A DNA stretch of 64,000 bases from Hymenopus coronatus (GCA_030762935.1 CM060887.1:14934501-14998500); one strand, 5' to 3'; positions 47,086 to 59,032 are shown, counted from the first letter of the stretch. Numbers and translations: made by a program. Notes: generated from the sequence alone by a model not told the origin.

Positions 47086-47499
47086 CTATGCACTTTTCCC
47101 TTCCCCATGAGACTTTCATTGGTATATAGAAAACTAAAGATCTCTTTTCAGTTATCTCACTAAATATTTTTTGTATTAATCAGTAATATATTTCTGTGAA
47201 GCTGTTCTGTTACTAGACGTTTTACAGTTTGTATACTAGAACTGCCATCAGTTTCTAAATAAGTAAATGAAAAAGTACACTGCTAGAAAACTTAGTATGG
47301 TTGTAAAATAAAGTAATTTTGCTCACATTTGAGCAGAACAAAGAAGTTATTCCATCGCGATTCTGTGTCATGCAGTAATAGCTGTTTTGCAGTAATGGGT
47401 TGCACTCCATGTTGACCTTTGCTCATGCAAGTAGCACCGTATGACATTGCCAAGTCTGCTTAAGGAAATTGGTACGAACTTTCTAGTTCTACTTATGAT
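47086..47499. other. Unrecognised spacer
   Basis: No repeat or motif recognised. Confidence 0.35.
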
Positions 47500-47632
47500 A
47501 ACATCTTTCCGAAAACGTTTCTCTCGATAAAATGAAGTAGGTAGGTAAATAATCTTCCGTAAGAATAATTTACTTGAACATTAATAAGCAATAAAGCTTA
47601 GAGGAAGTCATGTAAATCTAACACATTAGATA
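47500..47632 (-). mobile_element. HE repeat, decayed TC-end fragment
   Basis: Recognised by aaaatgaagtaggtagg, gaataatttacttg and gaggaagtcatgtaaatc, then taacacattaga. One of the oldest copies. Confidence 0.65.
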
Positions 47633-48512
47633 TTTGTAAATACGAAGCAGGGCTGTTGATTTAAACGTGTACCAACCAAGAAGCGAAAACAAATGCAATT
47701 TCAAAGTCTTGGAGGCACTTTTAGCATCTTGGTGATGAAAGTCTGCAAATGGGAAGCAAACTTCATTTGTGTCCTTCTCTGCCGTGCCTATCTGTTCAGG
47801 ATTCAGACTAACATAAAAGAAACGGACTAGAGGACAAGCTTGTGTGGCGCCGTTTTTACGAGAAGAGGGACAAAATGAGGAGGGATGAGCACTGGTACCG
47901 ATGTTTCTAGCTTTACTAAGAGGGGATGAAAGAGATAAGACGGCCAAAATACTCTGGAGAGAGAGAGAGAGAGAGAAACGAAGAAGGGCAAGGAATGGAA
48001 TCAGACTCTCAGCATCTGCTAATCCCATCGTCCTCCTGCTGTTGTAATCAGTATTCCGTCTTGGTTTTAGGGAAAAGGAGAGAGGAAAAGGGAGATGGAA
48101 GGGGGTGGGTTGCTTCTCACGACGGTAACTCTATTATCTACCGCGTCCCCCTCCTTGCTGCCCTTTACAGCCCCCCAATATCCCAACTTTTCCTCTTGAA
48201 GGGTATGTGTGTGCGCCAATGCAGTGGCCCGGTCCGAATGGCCACCACGAAAGGATGGGGAGAGGAATTAAAAGGCGAGTGGTGGCGGAGAGGGTAACGG
48301 TGGTGCACTGGGATGACCTAACGTTGGAGAAGGGTGCGCACCAACGTAGTCAGGAAATTAAAAACGTGCCCGCCACGGCCGGTCGTCAATGCCGCATACA
48401 AGATACATTGTGGCAGGATCGATAACTGCATCCTATAGGAGAGGATTCTCATTTCAAATCCTAGAAGGCATTATAGACACCCTCTCACTTGGTGGTAAAA
48501 TCTAAACCAGTG
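47633..48512. other. GC-richer unrecognised segment with (GA)n tract
   Basis: Contains a (GA)10-like tract at 47956-47976. Overlapping frames on both strands (for example 47926-48297) appear because stops are rarer in GC-richer DNA; none has a known motif. Confidence 0.4.
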
Positions 48513-48720
48513 GGCCGCGCCGTGGCCGAGTAGGTTAGACGGCCCGGGTTCGATCCCAAGCGACCGGTGGTGGACAAAGCGGTGCAGGGGCGGGTTTACT
48601 CCGGGTTCTCCGGTTTCCACCGCCATCACATTCAGCTTCATTCGTGTATCATCAGTGTCATCGCCTACGGTGCCACAAGTAGTTAAAGCGGGCGTTAAAC
48701 ACTACCAAAAGAAATATATA
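48513..48720 (+). mobile_element. SINE-4, tRNA-derived, complete copy
   Basis: Head ggccgcgccgtggccgag, B box GGGTTCGATCCCA, body tactccgggttctccgg, and a tail merging into (TA)n. taaaccag before and taaacccag after may be a target duplication. Confidence 0.85.
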
Positions 48721-48734
48721 TATATATATAAACC

Positions 48735-48800
48735 CAGAAGGGTAGCTCAGGCGTTCCGGAGGTCGCGGGTTTGATCCCCGTGTCCGGCCTTCCTGACCTA
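48735..48800 (+). mobile_element. tRNA-like SINE head
   Basis: agggtagctcaggcgttcc (A-box-like) and gggtttgatccccg (B box, about 48765-48778). The body to about 49070 is unmatched in the window; the 96- and 165-codon frames over it have no known motif. Confidence 0.45.
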
Positions 48801-49077
48801 TGGGTAGAATTATTTCAACCCTGAATTTTCCGGTCCACCATTTGCTGTCCCCATCACGGGGACACGGTTCAAGGACCAGACGACGGCTTACCCTCCCCGT
48901 AATTGTAGGACTGACAATCAATGCCTGGGGGCCAGAAGCCTGTCGGGGATCCAACGGCACGAAAGCACAGAATGGAGAATCTGTTACGAGGGGTCGGCCC
49001 GTAGACAGGCATGAATATGAGGAAGAGGATGATATGAAATGTACGAGATTTATAATTGGAAAGGTGATGATGAGCAA

Positions 49078-49185
49078 ATTGGGAAAATGAATGGCGGAGG
49101 AAACCGGATGACCACGAATCCCACATGCAGGCGCTTGGGATCGAATCCGGGCCACCTAGTTGAGAGGCGAGCAGTTTAACCAGAT
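49078..49185 (-). mobile_element. SINE-4, head-end fragment
   Basis: Minus-strand words gttaaactgctcgcctctc, cccggattcgatcccaagcg and ccggtttcctccgcc match the SINE-4 head and first part of the body. Confidence 0.65.
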
Positions 49186-49309
49186 ATTTACGCAATGAAA
49201 AGCTTATTCTGGCATCGTCGTCTTAAATTCGGTCTTTGGTTTTCAGTGGCACCTCTGGAGGCTTGGGAACCGTGAAGGTGCCATCAGAATGGTTTAAATC
49301 TTGCCGGTT

Positions 49310-49490
49310 CCCATGGCCGCGTTCGTTAATGTGTCTAGCTTTGGTGCTTCGTGGCGCAGAGTATCGCGGGTTCGTGTCGACCATCGATGTTTCTGTGTTT
49401 TTAAATGTGTACGTGTTTGTATTAGAGAGAAATTGGTAACCAACAGGAAAATATAAAAAGAAAAGGAGAAAAAGAAAACAATATGTAGTA
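49310..49490 (+). mobile_element. SINE-2, diverged copy
   Basis: Keeps ctagctttggtgcttcgtgg and cgcagagtatcgcgggttcg, then a diverged body and A-rich end directly before an HE copy. Confidence 0.65.
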
Positions 49491-49498
49491 GTAAAAAA

Positions 49499-50286
49499 TC
49501 TGATGTGTTCCATTCACATGGCTTTCTCCACATCCCTGCAAAAAATATTATTAAAGAGCTTATGATTTTATTTACTTCATCCTAATCGAGAAAAAATTAG
49601 CAGAAATAGTCTTATTACTTGCTTCCTTGTAAGTAGAAGCGAAATAAGGGAGTACAATAGGTTAAAGTGGTAACTAAAAGCTGGTTGCTATGTGACTGAA
49701 GTTTCTTTGTTGTATGTACAGGAGTTGGCAAATTCCTGTATGAGAAAAGTATAAGTTTTCAAAATGAAACTAAAAACAAGGAATATCTTAAAAACGATCA
49801 ACTCCACGAAAAAAATGTATATAACATTGTGTTTTAACGTGCTTCTACATTTACTGTGTGGTAAGTTTTTGTCCATCTGTTACGGTTTAGCAGTTATACA
49901 AAATTCCGTAAAATTCATCCAGAATAAAGTAGTCTTCAGAGGCTATTCCCAGAAAATTCAAGATATGCATTTTATTTGGCAAGTAAATGTCTTAAACATA
50001 AGACATTTTAATCAAAATCGTTAGAGCCATTTTTAATAAAATCAAGATTTTCGGAATTTTCTCCATGTAAAGGGTAGTTGGGGGTAGGGCGATTTTCTTG
50101 AAAATCTTCGTGTCGTATCCTTGAAAGATTCCAAAGTTAAATACCAAGTTTGGCTTTTAACGGTCTTTTTTGTATTCAGGATGTCTTAAAACATGTATTT
50201 GGGGTGAAATCCCGGTATCGAATTTTTGGATGCAATACAATACCTTTACTATACACTATGTACATAGTACGTATAGAGAAAGTAAA
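49499..50286 (+). mobile_element. HE repeat, complete copy, microsatellite deleted
   Basis: TC end after agtagtaaaaaa, A-type hairpin at right. The whole CA-rich block between ggtctttttt and gtattcagg is absent. Confidence 0.9.
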
Positions 50287-50725
50287 TATTGCGCCCATCG
50301 TCATCTGGATCTGGTCACCCTTCAGGTCTCTCCCCTCCTCCCGGGGGTCACGTAAATGCCAAAAGGCCACGGAGGCCTTAGAGTCCTGGGGACCACATCC
50401 TAATAGCAGTAAAATCGCCGTAGTAAGACTTGTTCGTTGAGACAATCAGTCATTGTGCCGAAGAGTATAGCCGCCAATTCTCTCCTTCTTCCGTTTTTCA
50501 TATATCTCCATTATCGCGATACTCTCCTACCACTGTTGAATTTATTTTACTGCTGCCACGTGGTGCCGGAGCGGTTGCATAATACGGCGATTATAAATGT
50601 GGACTTGATGAAAATATGTTCCAGGGACATGCACAACGTTTCTGCTGTGTCTGTGCCAAGGTCGGACCTAGAGGGTGCCAGGAGCACGCGCCCCCTTCCT
50701 TGCCAAGCAAAATGTTAAAAAAAAA
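50287..50725. other. Unrecognised spacer
   Basis: GC-richer at first (50320-50400). No motif recognised. Confidence 0.4.
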
Positions 50726-51411
50726 TCTGATGTGTTCCATTCACATGAATTTCTCTATATCTCTGTAACAAATTACTGATAATAAGCTCATTCCTTTATT
50801 TATTTCATACCAATCGAGGACAAATAGCAAAAATAGTGTATATTTCTTGCTTTATTATAAGTAGAAGCGAAATAAGGGAGTATCATTGGTTAAAGTGAAA
50901 GTCAAAAGCTGGTTGCTATGTGACTGAAGCTCGTTTGTTTGTATGGACAGGAGTTGACAAATTCCTGTATGAGAAAAGTATATGTTTTTCATAGCTGAAA
51001 ACAAAAACAAGGGATATCTTAAAAATATATATAAAACTTAAATTGTGTGTTTTAATGTGCTCTACATTTTCTGTGTGGTAAGTTTTTGTCCATCTCTTAC
51101 GATTTAGCAGTTATGCAAAATTCCGTAAAATTCATCCAGAATAAAGTAGTCTTCAGAGGCTATTCCCATGTAAAGAGTAGTTGGGCTGGATTTTCTTGAA
51201 ATTTTTCGTGTCACATCCTCGGAAGACACCAAACTTTGAGCTATGCTGCTCACAGACATACACACACACGGACATTTTTCTAAAAATGTTTTTTTTATGT
51301 TCAGGGCGTCTTAAAACATGTATTTGCGGTGAAATCTCAGTATCGAATTTTGGATGCAATACAATACCTTCTCTATACACTATGTACATAGTACGTGTAG
51401 AGAAAGTAAAA
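50726..51411 (+). mobile_element. HE repeat, complete ends, internally deleted
   Basis: Good TC end and A hairpin. About 100 bp is missing between ggctattcccat and gtaaagagtag. Followed after only 3 bp by another HE in the same direction. Confidence 0.9.
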
Positions 51412-52102
51412 ACATCTGATGTCTTCTATTCGTATGACTTTCTCTGCCTAGTCAGTATCAAACAATTCTTACAAAAGTTTATTCTTCTATCTGCTTCACG
51501 CTAAACAAGATTAACAGTAGAAGAAATTGTCTTATTACTTCCTAAAGTGAAGGGAAATAAGGAAATACACTACACTAGGGCGATGATCAAATTTTTTAAA
51601 CGCTGCTTGCAATTTGATTAAAATTGGTTCTACTTGCATGGCCAGGAGTGAACCAAAAGATATATAAATTACAAATTTCTGTTCGAAAAAAGGTTTAAAT
51701 ATTTTAAAATGGAAACCAACATCAAGAAATGTCAAGGAATTGGCTCACTCCATAAAATAGAAAAAATGTATACGAGATAAATGTATACGAGATTTTAATG
51801 AGATATAAATATTTTGCGTGGCAATTTTTTGTCTATCTCTTACAGTTTTTCATTTATGCAAAAGTAATCTATTACGCAGAAGGCGTCCGGGCTATTACAG
51901 GAAAATTGAGGATAAACATTTTATTTGTTATGTAAAAAACTTCAATAGATAGCACTTTAATCAAAAACGTTGAGGTCATTCAATATGTTTGACATTATTT
52001 TCATGTAAACAGTAGTTTGCAGATTCTCTTAAAATCTCTCGTGTTGCATCTTTGGAAGATGCTGAATTTAAAAATGTAATATCTGAATGTCTTTTTCTTT
52101 TT

Positions 52103-53165
52103 TACTTTCTCTACACGTACTATGTACATAGTGTATAGAGAAGGTATTGCATTGCACCCAAAAATTCGATACCGATATTTCAAAAGGAGCATTTTTGGAA
52201 AAAATGTCCGTGTGTGTGTGTGTGGACAGCATAGCTAAAAACGGAAAAGACCGTTAAATACCAAACTTGGTATTTAAGTTTGGTGTCTTCCGAGGATGCG
52301 ACACGAAAAATTTCAAGAAAATCCAGCCCAACTACCCTTTACATGGGAATATTTTTGAAAATAAAAATATTCTAAAAATGCCTCTAATTATTTTGATTAA
52401 AATATCGTATACTAAAGATATCTGAAAAAAAATAAAACGTATATAACCTCTGAAGACTGCTTTATTCTGGATGAATTTTGCGGATTTTTGCATAACTGGC
52501 AAACCGTAAGAAATGGACAAAAACTTACTTAACGGAAATTTTAGAGCTTGTTAAAACACAAAATTTTATATTTAACATTTTTTTCGTGGATTCGATCGTT
52601 TCTTTAAATATTCCTTGTTATTTATTTCAGCTTTACAATACTTTTTTTTTTTTTAAGCTTAACGTCCTTTAACCTGATTGGTCATACCCGACGATGAATG
52701 AAATTGGGGATATGATGGTCAAATGATATCGGGTCCATGGAGCTTAAAATTACTTGACATTCGTCTTCAAAAGATAAGGGAAACCCCCGAAAAAATATCC
52801 GAGTAACTCACCCTAGGCGAGATCCGAACTCACGACGTGTTGACTGTGAGGCAGACACGCTACCACCACGCTACCCAGGCGGGCTAAATTTTAAAATACT
52901 TATACTTTCCTCATACAGGAATCGGTCTACTCCTGGCCATACAAACAAAGGAACTTCAGTCACATAATAACCAGCTTTTGACTATCACTTTAACCTATGG
53001 TACTGCCTTATTTCGCTTCTACTTACAAGGAAGCAAGTAATAAGACTATTTCTGTGAGTTTTTTTTTTTTTTTCTCGATTAGCATGAAGTCAATAGAAGC
53101 ATGAGCTTTTTAACAATAATTTGTTACAGAGATGTAGAGAAAGTCATGTGAATGGAAAACATCAG
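52103..53165 (-). mobile_element. HE repeat, complete, nested in HE and carrying a SINE
   Basis: Begins TACTTTCTCTACACG with a full A hairpin and ends gaatggaaaacatcaga. It contains SINE-3 at 52644-52884, so the order of events is host HE, then this HE, then the SINE. Confidence 0.9.
52644..52884 (-). mobile_element. SINE-3, tRNA-derived, complete, with target duplication
   Basis: Minus-strand head gcccgcctgggtagcgtgg, B box GAGTTCGGATCTC around 52819-52831, body aatgtcaagtaattttaagc, poly-A tail (T-run 52642-52654). Target duplication tttacaatactt (52632-52643) against tttaaaatactt (52890-52901), one mismatch. Confidence 0.9.
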
Positions 53166-53244
53166 ATGTTCTGAGTTATAATGTTCATAGGCATATACAC
53201 ACATGAACACACAAACAAATGGACCTTTTCTTGAAATGCTTTGT

Positions 53245-54068
53245 TACTTTTTCTGGCACGTGTGAACGGTGTACATAGTACGTATAAAAAGTATTGTATT
53301 CCACTGAAAATTCGATATAGAGATTCGCGGAAATTAGTTTGGATCCCTGAATCCAAACTAAGTATTTTTAGGAAAAGGTCGGTAAGAGTGGGCATGGGCA
53401 GCATGACTCAAAAACAAAAAGTTGGTAAAATACCAAACTTAGTATTTACGTTTAGTATCTTCCAGGGATGCGATACGAAGATTTTGAGAAAAATCCCCCA
53501 CCCCAAACTACACTTTACATGGAACTTTTTTCTAAAATGTTTATTTTCTCAAAAGTGGCCAACGATTTTGATTAAAATAACTACATTTAAGATATTTACC
53601 TGACAAACAATATGTATATCTTCAATTTTCTTGGAATAGCCTCTAAAGACCTCTTTATTCTGGATGATTTTTATTGAAATATCCATAACGGGTAAACCGT
53701 AAAAGATAGACAAAAACGTACTACAGAAAAAAATATAGATCACGATAAAACACACAATTTATGTTATATCAATTTTTTTTTTCGTTGAGTTGATCGTTTT
53801 TTAGAGGTTCCTTATTATTAGTTTCAGCTGTAAAAAGCTTATACTTTTCTCATACCGGAATTTGTCAACTCCTGTCCATACAAACAAAGGAACTTCAGTC
53901 ACATAGTAATTTGACTATTATCTTAACCTATGAAACTCCTTTATTTCGGTAATAAGACTATTTCTGCTAATTTTTTCTCGATTAGTATTTTGTAAATAGA
54001 AGCATAAATCTGTTAACAATAATTGCTGCAGAGATGTAGAGAAAGTCATGTGAATGGATCACATACGA
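53245..54068 (-). mobile_element. HE repeat, complete copy nested in another HE
   Basis: Begins tactttttctggcacgtg with a decayed hairpin and ends gtgaatggatcacatacga before T's. It lies in the gaaatgc-T-run of the copy starting at 51415. Confidence 0.85.
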
Positions 54069-54198
54069 TTTTTCAGACTTAGGGGACTCCATAACATATA
54101 TTTTCGGTGAAATCTCTACATCGAATTTTTGGGTGGAATACAATACTTTGACTATCCCTTAAGTACATTGAACAGGTGGGTTAGAGAAAGAAAAAAAT

Positions 54199-54310
54199 AA
54201 TTTGTTACAGAAAGTCATGTGAATGGAACACATAAGATGTTTTAGATTTAGGAGGCACATTTCTGGTAAAACTTGATCGAATTTTTGGTCGGAATATAAT
54301 ACTTCCGCCT
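54199..54310. mobile_element. HE end fragments
   Basis: 54199-54240 is a minus-strand TC end (gaaagtcatgtgaatgg, acacataaga), followed by a + strand piece (gatttaggaggcac to ggtcggaatataatac). Probably remains of a further nesting event. Confidence 0.6.
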
Positions 54311-55130
54311 TTTACTATACGTAAGAGTCAATGGGACTCTCTTAGTTTCTACGATTCGTTTTTCTAGACCAGCTTCTAATAACATATCTATGGATATTTT
54401 AGGTAATAGTGGCACATCTAATGACCTGTTTGATTACGATAATGACCCGAAACTACAATAGAAGTGCATACCAAAGCGCAAGGCAGATATGATGCCTTGG
54501 TCTAATTCTGATGACGTATATCATATTGATTTACAGTGACAAGCACTTGGAGTTCCAGCAGCCACTGAAACCCTGCCATTGCGGTCACAGGTAGCCACCA
54601 CATTCAGCCGACTGACAAATGGTCCCTCTCTCTCTCACCATTGTGGCAGTTCATAGGGCTAGTATTAATCTGAGGCAAATTCCTCGCGAGGGACAAACAA
54701 TGAACACCGACAACAATTTCCACAAATAGTTTCCTGTTTTGTTTCCGACAAACCGCGAACTACAGTCCTAGAGTTGATAATGCGTGCTTCCGAAAACTGG
54801 AAGATATATTGAAATTGTATACTGGCAAGTGCTGGACCCCAATGTTACTAAAGGCAAATTTCTAGAATTTATGTCTCATCTATAACAACTATATTATAGA
54901 GAATTGTTATAGAAGTTCTTCTTTGAACATCTACTGTTATGGGTGTTCGAGTCAAGTAGTATAATTTGTAGCCTGAACTAAAGTGTTTAGGGGAATTCTT
55001 CCTAACAGCTGTTCGCTTTACAAAGTTATGAACATCGTTATTTCAAAGCAAAGTTTGTTTATTATTTAAAGTTCCAGAATGTCTTCTTATATATTATTCC
55101 AGTAATCAGAATTAGGGAACTGTTTTTTTT
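54311..55130. other. Unrecognised 0.8-kb segment
   Basis: No shared repeat and no recognisable protein motif. Confidence 0.4.
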
Positions 55131-55952
55131 TACTTTCTCTATACTACTGTGTACAGAAGGTATTGTTATGCACCCAAAAATTCGATATCGAGATTTCACC
55201 GGAAATATATGTTTTAGCGTCCCCTGTATCCAAAAATAAAAGCATTTTCAGAAAAAGGCCCGTGTGTCTGAACACGATAACTCAAAAACGAAAAGTCTTG
55301 GTAATTAAGTTTAGTATCTTCCAGAGATGCAACACGAAGATTTTGAGAAAAATCCCCCACCCCAAACTACCCTTTACATGGAGTAAATTTGGAAAAGTTT
55401 GATCTTCTCAAAAATGGCTGTGAGGATTTTTATTAAAATTCTGTATATTAAAGATATCCACCTGACAAATAAAATGTATATCTTGAATATTCTGGAAATA
55501 GCCTCTGAAGAGTACTCTGGGTGAACTTCACGGAATTTTGCGTAACTACTAAACCGTAAGAGACGGACAAAAACTTACCGCACGAGAAATGTAGAGCACG
55601 TTAAAACACACAATGTATGCCGTATACATTTTTTTCGTGTAATTGATCGTTTTTTTTAGATATTCCTTGATTTTGGTTTCACCTTTAAAAAACTTACACT
55701 TTTCTCATACAGGATTTTGCCAACTCCAGTCCATATAAACATAGGAACTTCAGTGGCATAGCAACCAGCTTTTGACTATCACTTTAATCTATGGTACACC
55801 CTTATTTCGCTTCTACTTACAAGGAAGCAAGAAATAAGACTATTTCTGCTAATTTTTTTTTTCTCGATTAGGATGAAGTAAATAGAAGCATAAGATTTTT
55901 AACAATAATTTGTTACAGAGATATAGAAAAAGTCATGTGAATTGAACATCAG
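55131..55952 (-). mobile_element. HE repeat, complete copy
   Basis: Hairpin shortened (ctctatactactgtgtacag), CA tract missing, TC end gtgaattgaacatcaga. It is followed by the right end of a + HE, as if lodged in that copy's T-run. Confidence 0.88.
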
Positions 55953-55959
55953 ATTTTTT

Positions 55960-56070
55960 GTATAGAAGGGACCCTAAAACATCTATTTCCGGTGAAATCG
56001 TATCGAATTTTTGGGTGGAATGCAATAGCTTCTCTACACATTTTGTACATAGTACGTGTAGAGGAAGTAA
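55960..56070 (+). mobile_element. HE repeat, hairpin-end fragment
   Basis: gaagggaccctaaaacatc through gtacgtgtagaggaagtaaaa. Resumes exactly downstream of the T-run position. Confidence 0.75.
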
Positions 56071-56109
56071 AAATGGAAATTTCGTTAAGGGTCAAATATA
56101 TCTCTGACT

Positions 56110-56358
56110 GCCTCCGTGGTCGAGTGGTCATAGAGCTGGCTTCTCACCTGGAGGTCCCGGGTTCAATTCTCGGCTGGGGCGGGGAATATTTCTTTAACCG
56201 GAATTATTCCCTATCTCCCATAGAGTCTGGAAGTATGAATGTGAGAGTGAATGTGCGTGTGTTTAGTAATATAAAGTTTATTAACCTAATGTTCTGAACC
56301 TACAGTTCAGACCTTAGATGTTAAATGGGGCTATACAAATGAAGCAATAAATATATAT
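56110..56358 (+). mobile_element. SINE-1, tRNA-derived, complete copy
   Basis: Head gcctccgtggtcgagtgg, B box GGGTTCAATTCTC at 56158-56170, body tttaaccggaattattcc and taatataaagtttattaacc, end ggggctatacaaatgaagc. Inserted shortly after an HE hairpin end. Confidence 0.88.
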
Positions 56359-56429
56359 CCCCCCTCTCTCTCTCTGTTTGTTCGTTTGATTTTTCTTTGT
56401 TTTCTTCCTAACCAGGTAAAAAGGAATAT

Positions 56430-56634
56430 AAATCCAAGTCACTACAAAAGATTTGACTTCTGTTTAACCTAAATTATTTCTTTATTTTTTCACTGTTCCT
56501 GTAAGTAAGAAGTCCATTTCTGTTAATGTATATCTCGATTATCATGAAAGTAAGAAGAATAAGCTTTTGTAAGAATAGGTTGTTGTAGAAGAGGTAGAGA
56601 AAGTCATGTGACTGGAACACAGCAGATTTTTAAA
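56430..56634 (-). mobile_element. HE repeat, TC-end fragment
   Basis: From acaaaagatttgacttctg to gtcatgtgactggaacacag, then cagattttt. Confidence 0.75.
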
Positions 56635-56719
56635 TGTTCCTTCAACTTATAATTGATGTTTAGACATGTTCTCAAAGTTTTATTTCGAAACTTCTGAGCA
56701 AATGCTTGAAATTTAACAA

Positions 56720-57300
56720 AATGCTCAAGTTACCGGCACCCTAGCCTGCAAAAGTCATGCTGTTCTGTTCTCCAGAAAACGCCCCGCAATAAACCAGATA
56801 CCCAACTTTTCCTATCAGGGCCAGAGGATTGAGTGGGGAAATTCCAAAAAATACATGGGCGTCACTCTTGATAAGGGCCTGACTTTTCGTGAACACGTGC
56901 GGAGAACGTCTCACAGAGCCTCTCACTGGCCTCCCAGTTGCCGGTTCACTTAAAGTTTCACCTTTTCAAGGCGCTTGTAGCCCCCTGATGCTCTATGCCT
57001 GCGAAGTGTGGGGTATGGCAGCAGACTCCTGGCTTCTCTGGTTACAGCGGGTACAGAATAGAGGACTCCGGTCCATATATTCTGTATGTCGACGTTTCCC
57101 TTTGAGGCTACTATATGAAGCTTAGGCCCTCCCATATGTGGAAGATGTCATTAGGCGCCGGGCTCAAAAATTCTACGTCAGATTGGGCGACTATGAGAAC
57201 GCTCTTGTCAGATCTCTGTGGGAGTACTTACCCACTGAACGCCGAAAGAGGCGGTTCCGGGATCCCCGAATGGCTTCTGGGCACCCCCGGTAACAACGGC
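56720..57300 (+). pseudogene. Jockey-like LINE, RT C-terminal fragment
   Basis: Across frames: KSHAVLFSRKRPAINQIP, then QRIEWGNSKKYMGVTLDKGL and TFREHVRRTS, the thumb region of Jockey-type reverse transcriptases. Then SPLMLYACEVWGMAADSW and LQRVQNRGLRSIYSVCRRFP, ending ALPYVEDVIRRRAQKFYVRLG and a NALVRSLWEYLPT block. Frame changes near 56890 and 56990 and a stop at 57123 make it inactive. The 5' part with the catalytic core is absent, the usual 5' truncation of LINEs. An A-rich end follows at about 57385-57400. Confidence 0.82.
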
Positions 57301-57779
57301 TTTAAACCAGCCAACTGCGTAATAGCTGAACAAACCACTTCCCCCCCTCCCATTGGGAGAGGTCTATCAACATTTCACCAATATAATTAAATAAAAATAA
57401 ACACCAGCGGAGCAGAGGAAAGGATGCTGCTCCTGAAAAATTTGCAACAGCTCGAGGAGCCTATCTAGCGCTACCTCCTTACCAACACTCGAAACCCCAA
57501 AATTTAAAACCTCAACCTTCACCGCATTCCTGTGGTTAAACCCTTACCAGGGTAGGTACACAGCAGCAACACCTAGGCTCGCCACGAGCCTACCAGTCAC
57601 GCACGTATGCACCCTAGCCTTAGAATTAACTTTATTACGGCGTAGTATTGTTGTTGTAGGCTATAAATAAATGCGATATTGGATTTCAGTTTTATAACAT
57701 ATTTCTTTTGCCTCAATTGCAAACCCAGTACTTTGTTCACTGCTCCAAATAGTTTACTCGACGTTTCGATGCGTAAAAG
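57301..57779. other. Unrecognised segment, probably LINE 3' flank
   Basis: Begins with possible LINE 3' untranslated sequence and an A-rich word at 57386-57400. The remainder is unmatched. Confidence 0.35.
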
Positions 57780-58110
57780 TTTACGGGATTTTCTTGAAAA
57801 TGTTCGTGTCGCATCCTTGGAAGATACTAAACTTAAATCCCAAGTGTGGAATTTAACCAACTTTTCGTTTTAACCTATGTATGCACACATACAGACAGAA
57901 CTCCAGAAATTTTACAAAAAAAAATGGATTCAGAGGTCTCAGAACATCGAATTTTGGGGTGGAACACAATGCCCTCAACTTAAATATCAAGTTTGATATT
58001 CAACCCACTTTCCGTTTTTGAATTAACGTGTCCACAGACATACAGACAATGCCCGCTAAAATTATAGATCCTGAAGCAGGAGCTTAAACATGTGCCTTCG
58101 GTAATTAACT
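57780..58110 (+). mobile_element. HE repeat, two overlapping interior fragments
   Basis: The actaaacttaaatcccaag block appears at 57826 and again as ctcaacttaaatatcaag at 57975. The stretch holds parts of two copies joined after a missing hairpin. Confidence 0.7.
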
Positions 58111-58930
58111 AAACCTTTAAAGGAAAATTTTTAAAACCCAATAAAAAATTTAAAAATTCAGAGATAAAGCCAAAAATCTCCATGCTAAATATATTAACAA
58201 GTGAACTATAACTGCGGCAGCTACAATAAATGGAAGTACAAAATGAAATGGGTATACAAGACCAATGTTTTATTATTAAACTATTAAAACCTTTAATGTT
58301 AATATTTTATTTTATATTTCTTTTGTGCTTTATGAGTATTTTCCTCTAAACGTATTAATAACTTTATTAAGATTAGAATATATTAGGTAGAGAATAAAAA
58401 GATAAGCGATGACTACTCCAGTGGAATATACATTGCTTTTCTATTGAAACCACCACAGTTATAATTATCTTATGCACCAGAAAAAATAATGGTTAAATGT
58501 AAAAGCTAGGCAACTAGGTGGGGCATCTCACGCATAGCTATCTAAGCTTATCTATTGTGCGCAAACACATGGGTTGAAATGAAAGAATCACATGAGGTAG
58601 GTAAAAGTCACGCAGAAGTCCCTAACTGTTTGGAGATTTGTTTATCTCGTCGCCAGGAGCGCCACGCAGCTGCCAGCACCACGGGTTCTGGTTGTCTGCA
58701 AGGCAACAGTCCCAACACCTTTTAAGACAACTATAACGCCGTCCAAGTCAAGAACAGTACTCACAATGTGCACGCATCCACGCGCCACCTGCCAGCACAG
58801 CCATACACCATGAGTTGACAGACCACATCTGACGCAGACACATATGTACATCTGAAAGATGACAAGGAAATGGCATAGAAAGGAAGTCGAGATTAAATAT
58901 TCTACCATTCATTGGAGGGCGTGCACAATA
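58111..58930. other. Unrecognised 0.8-kb segment
   Basis: Very AT-rich to about 58440, then mixed. The 88-codon minus frame at 58642-58908 shows no recognisable family. Confidence 0.4.
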
Positions 58931-58990
58931 TCACCAAGTAACAGTGTTTGCTTAACGGGGATCGAACCCGCGACATCCCAATATGAGTAG
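58931..58990 (-). mobile_element. tRNA-like head fragment
   Basis: A minus-strand B box GGGTTCGATCCCCG is visible (58959-58972). No acceptor stem pairing or repeat partner found. Confidence 0.4.
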
Positions 58991-59032
58991 TACATGTTGT
59001 CAGGGTTCCACCTCACTCGGTAGGCGAAAAAA

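Larger units (their letters stand above)
51415..54193 (+). mobile_element. HE repeat interrupted twice by other HE copies
   Basis: Three pieces read as one element: 51415-52100 (TC end tctgatgtcttctattcg to the tctttttctttt T-run), 53168-53244 (gagttataatgttcatagg to gaaatgctttg) and about 54070-54193 (cttaggggactccataac to a B-like hairpin and gagaaag). Each gap is filled by a complete minus-strand HE. Confidence 0.8.

Noticed and set aside
48658..49195. The 165- and 108-codon minus frames as genes
   Set aside because: They run across two SINE copies and a (TA)n tract; the open frames follow from the higher GC content there.
52103..52145. Intrinsic transcription terminator, from a hairpin next to a T-run
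   Set aside because: The same hairpin is the terminal structure of every HE copy and there is no gene upstream.
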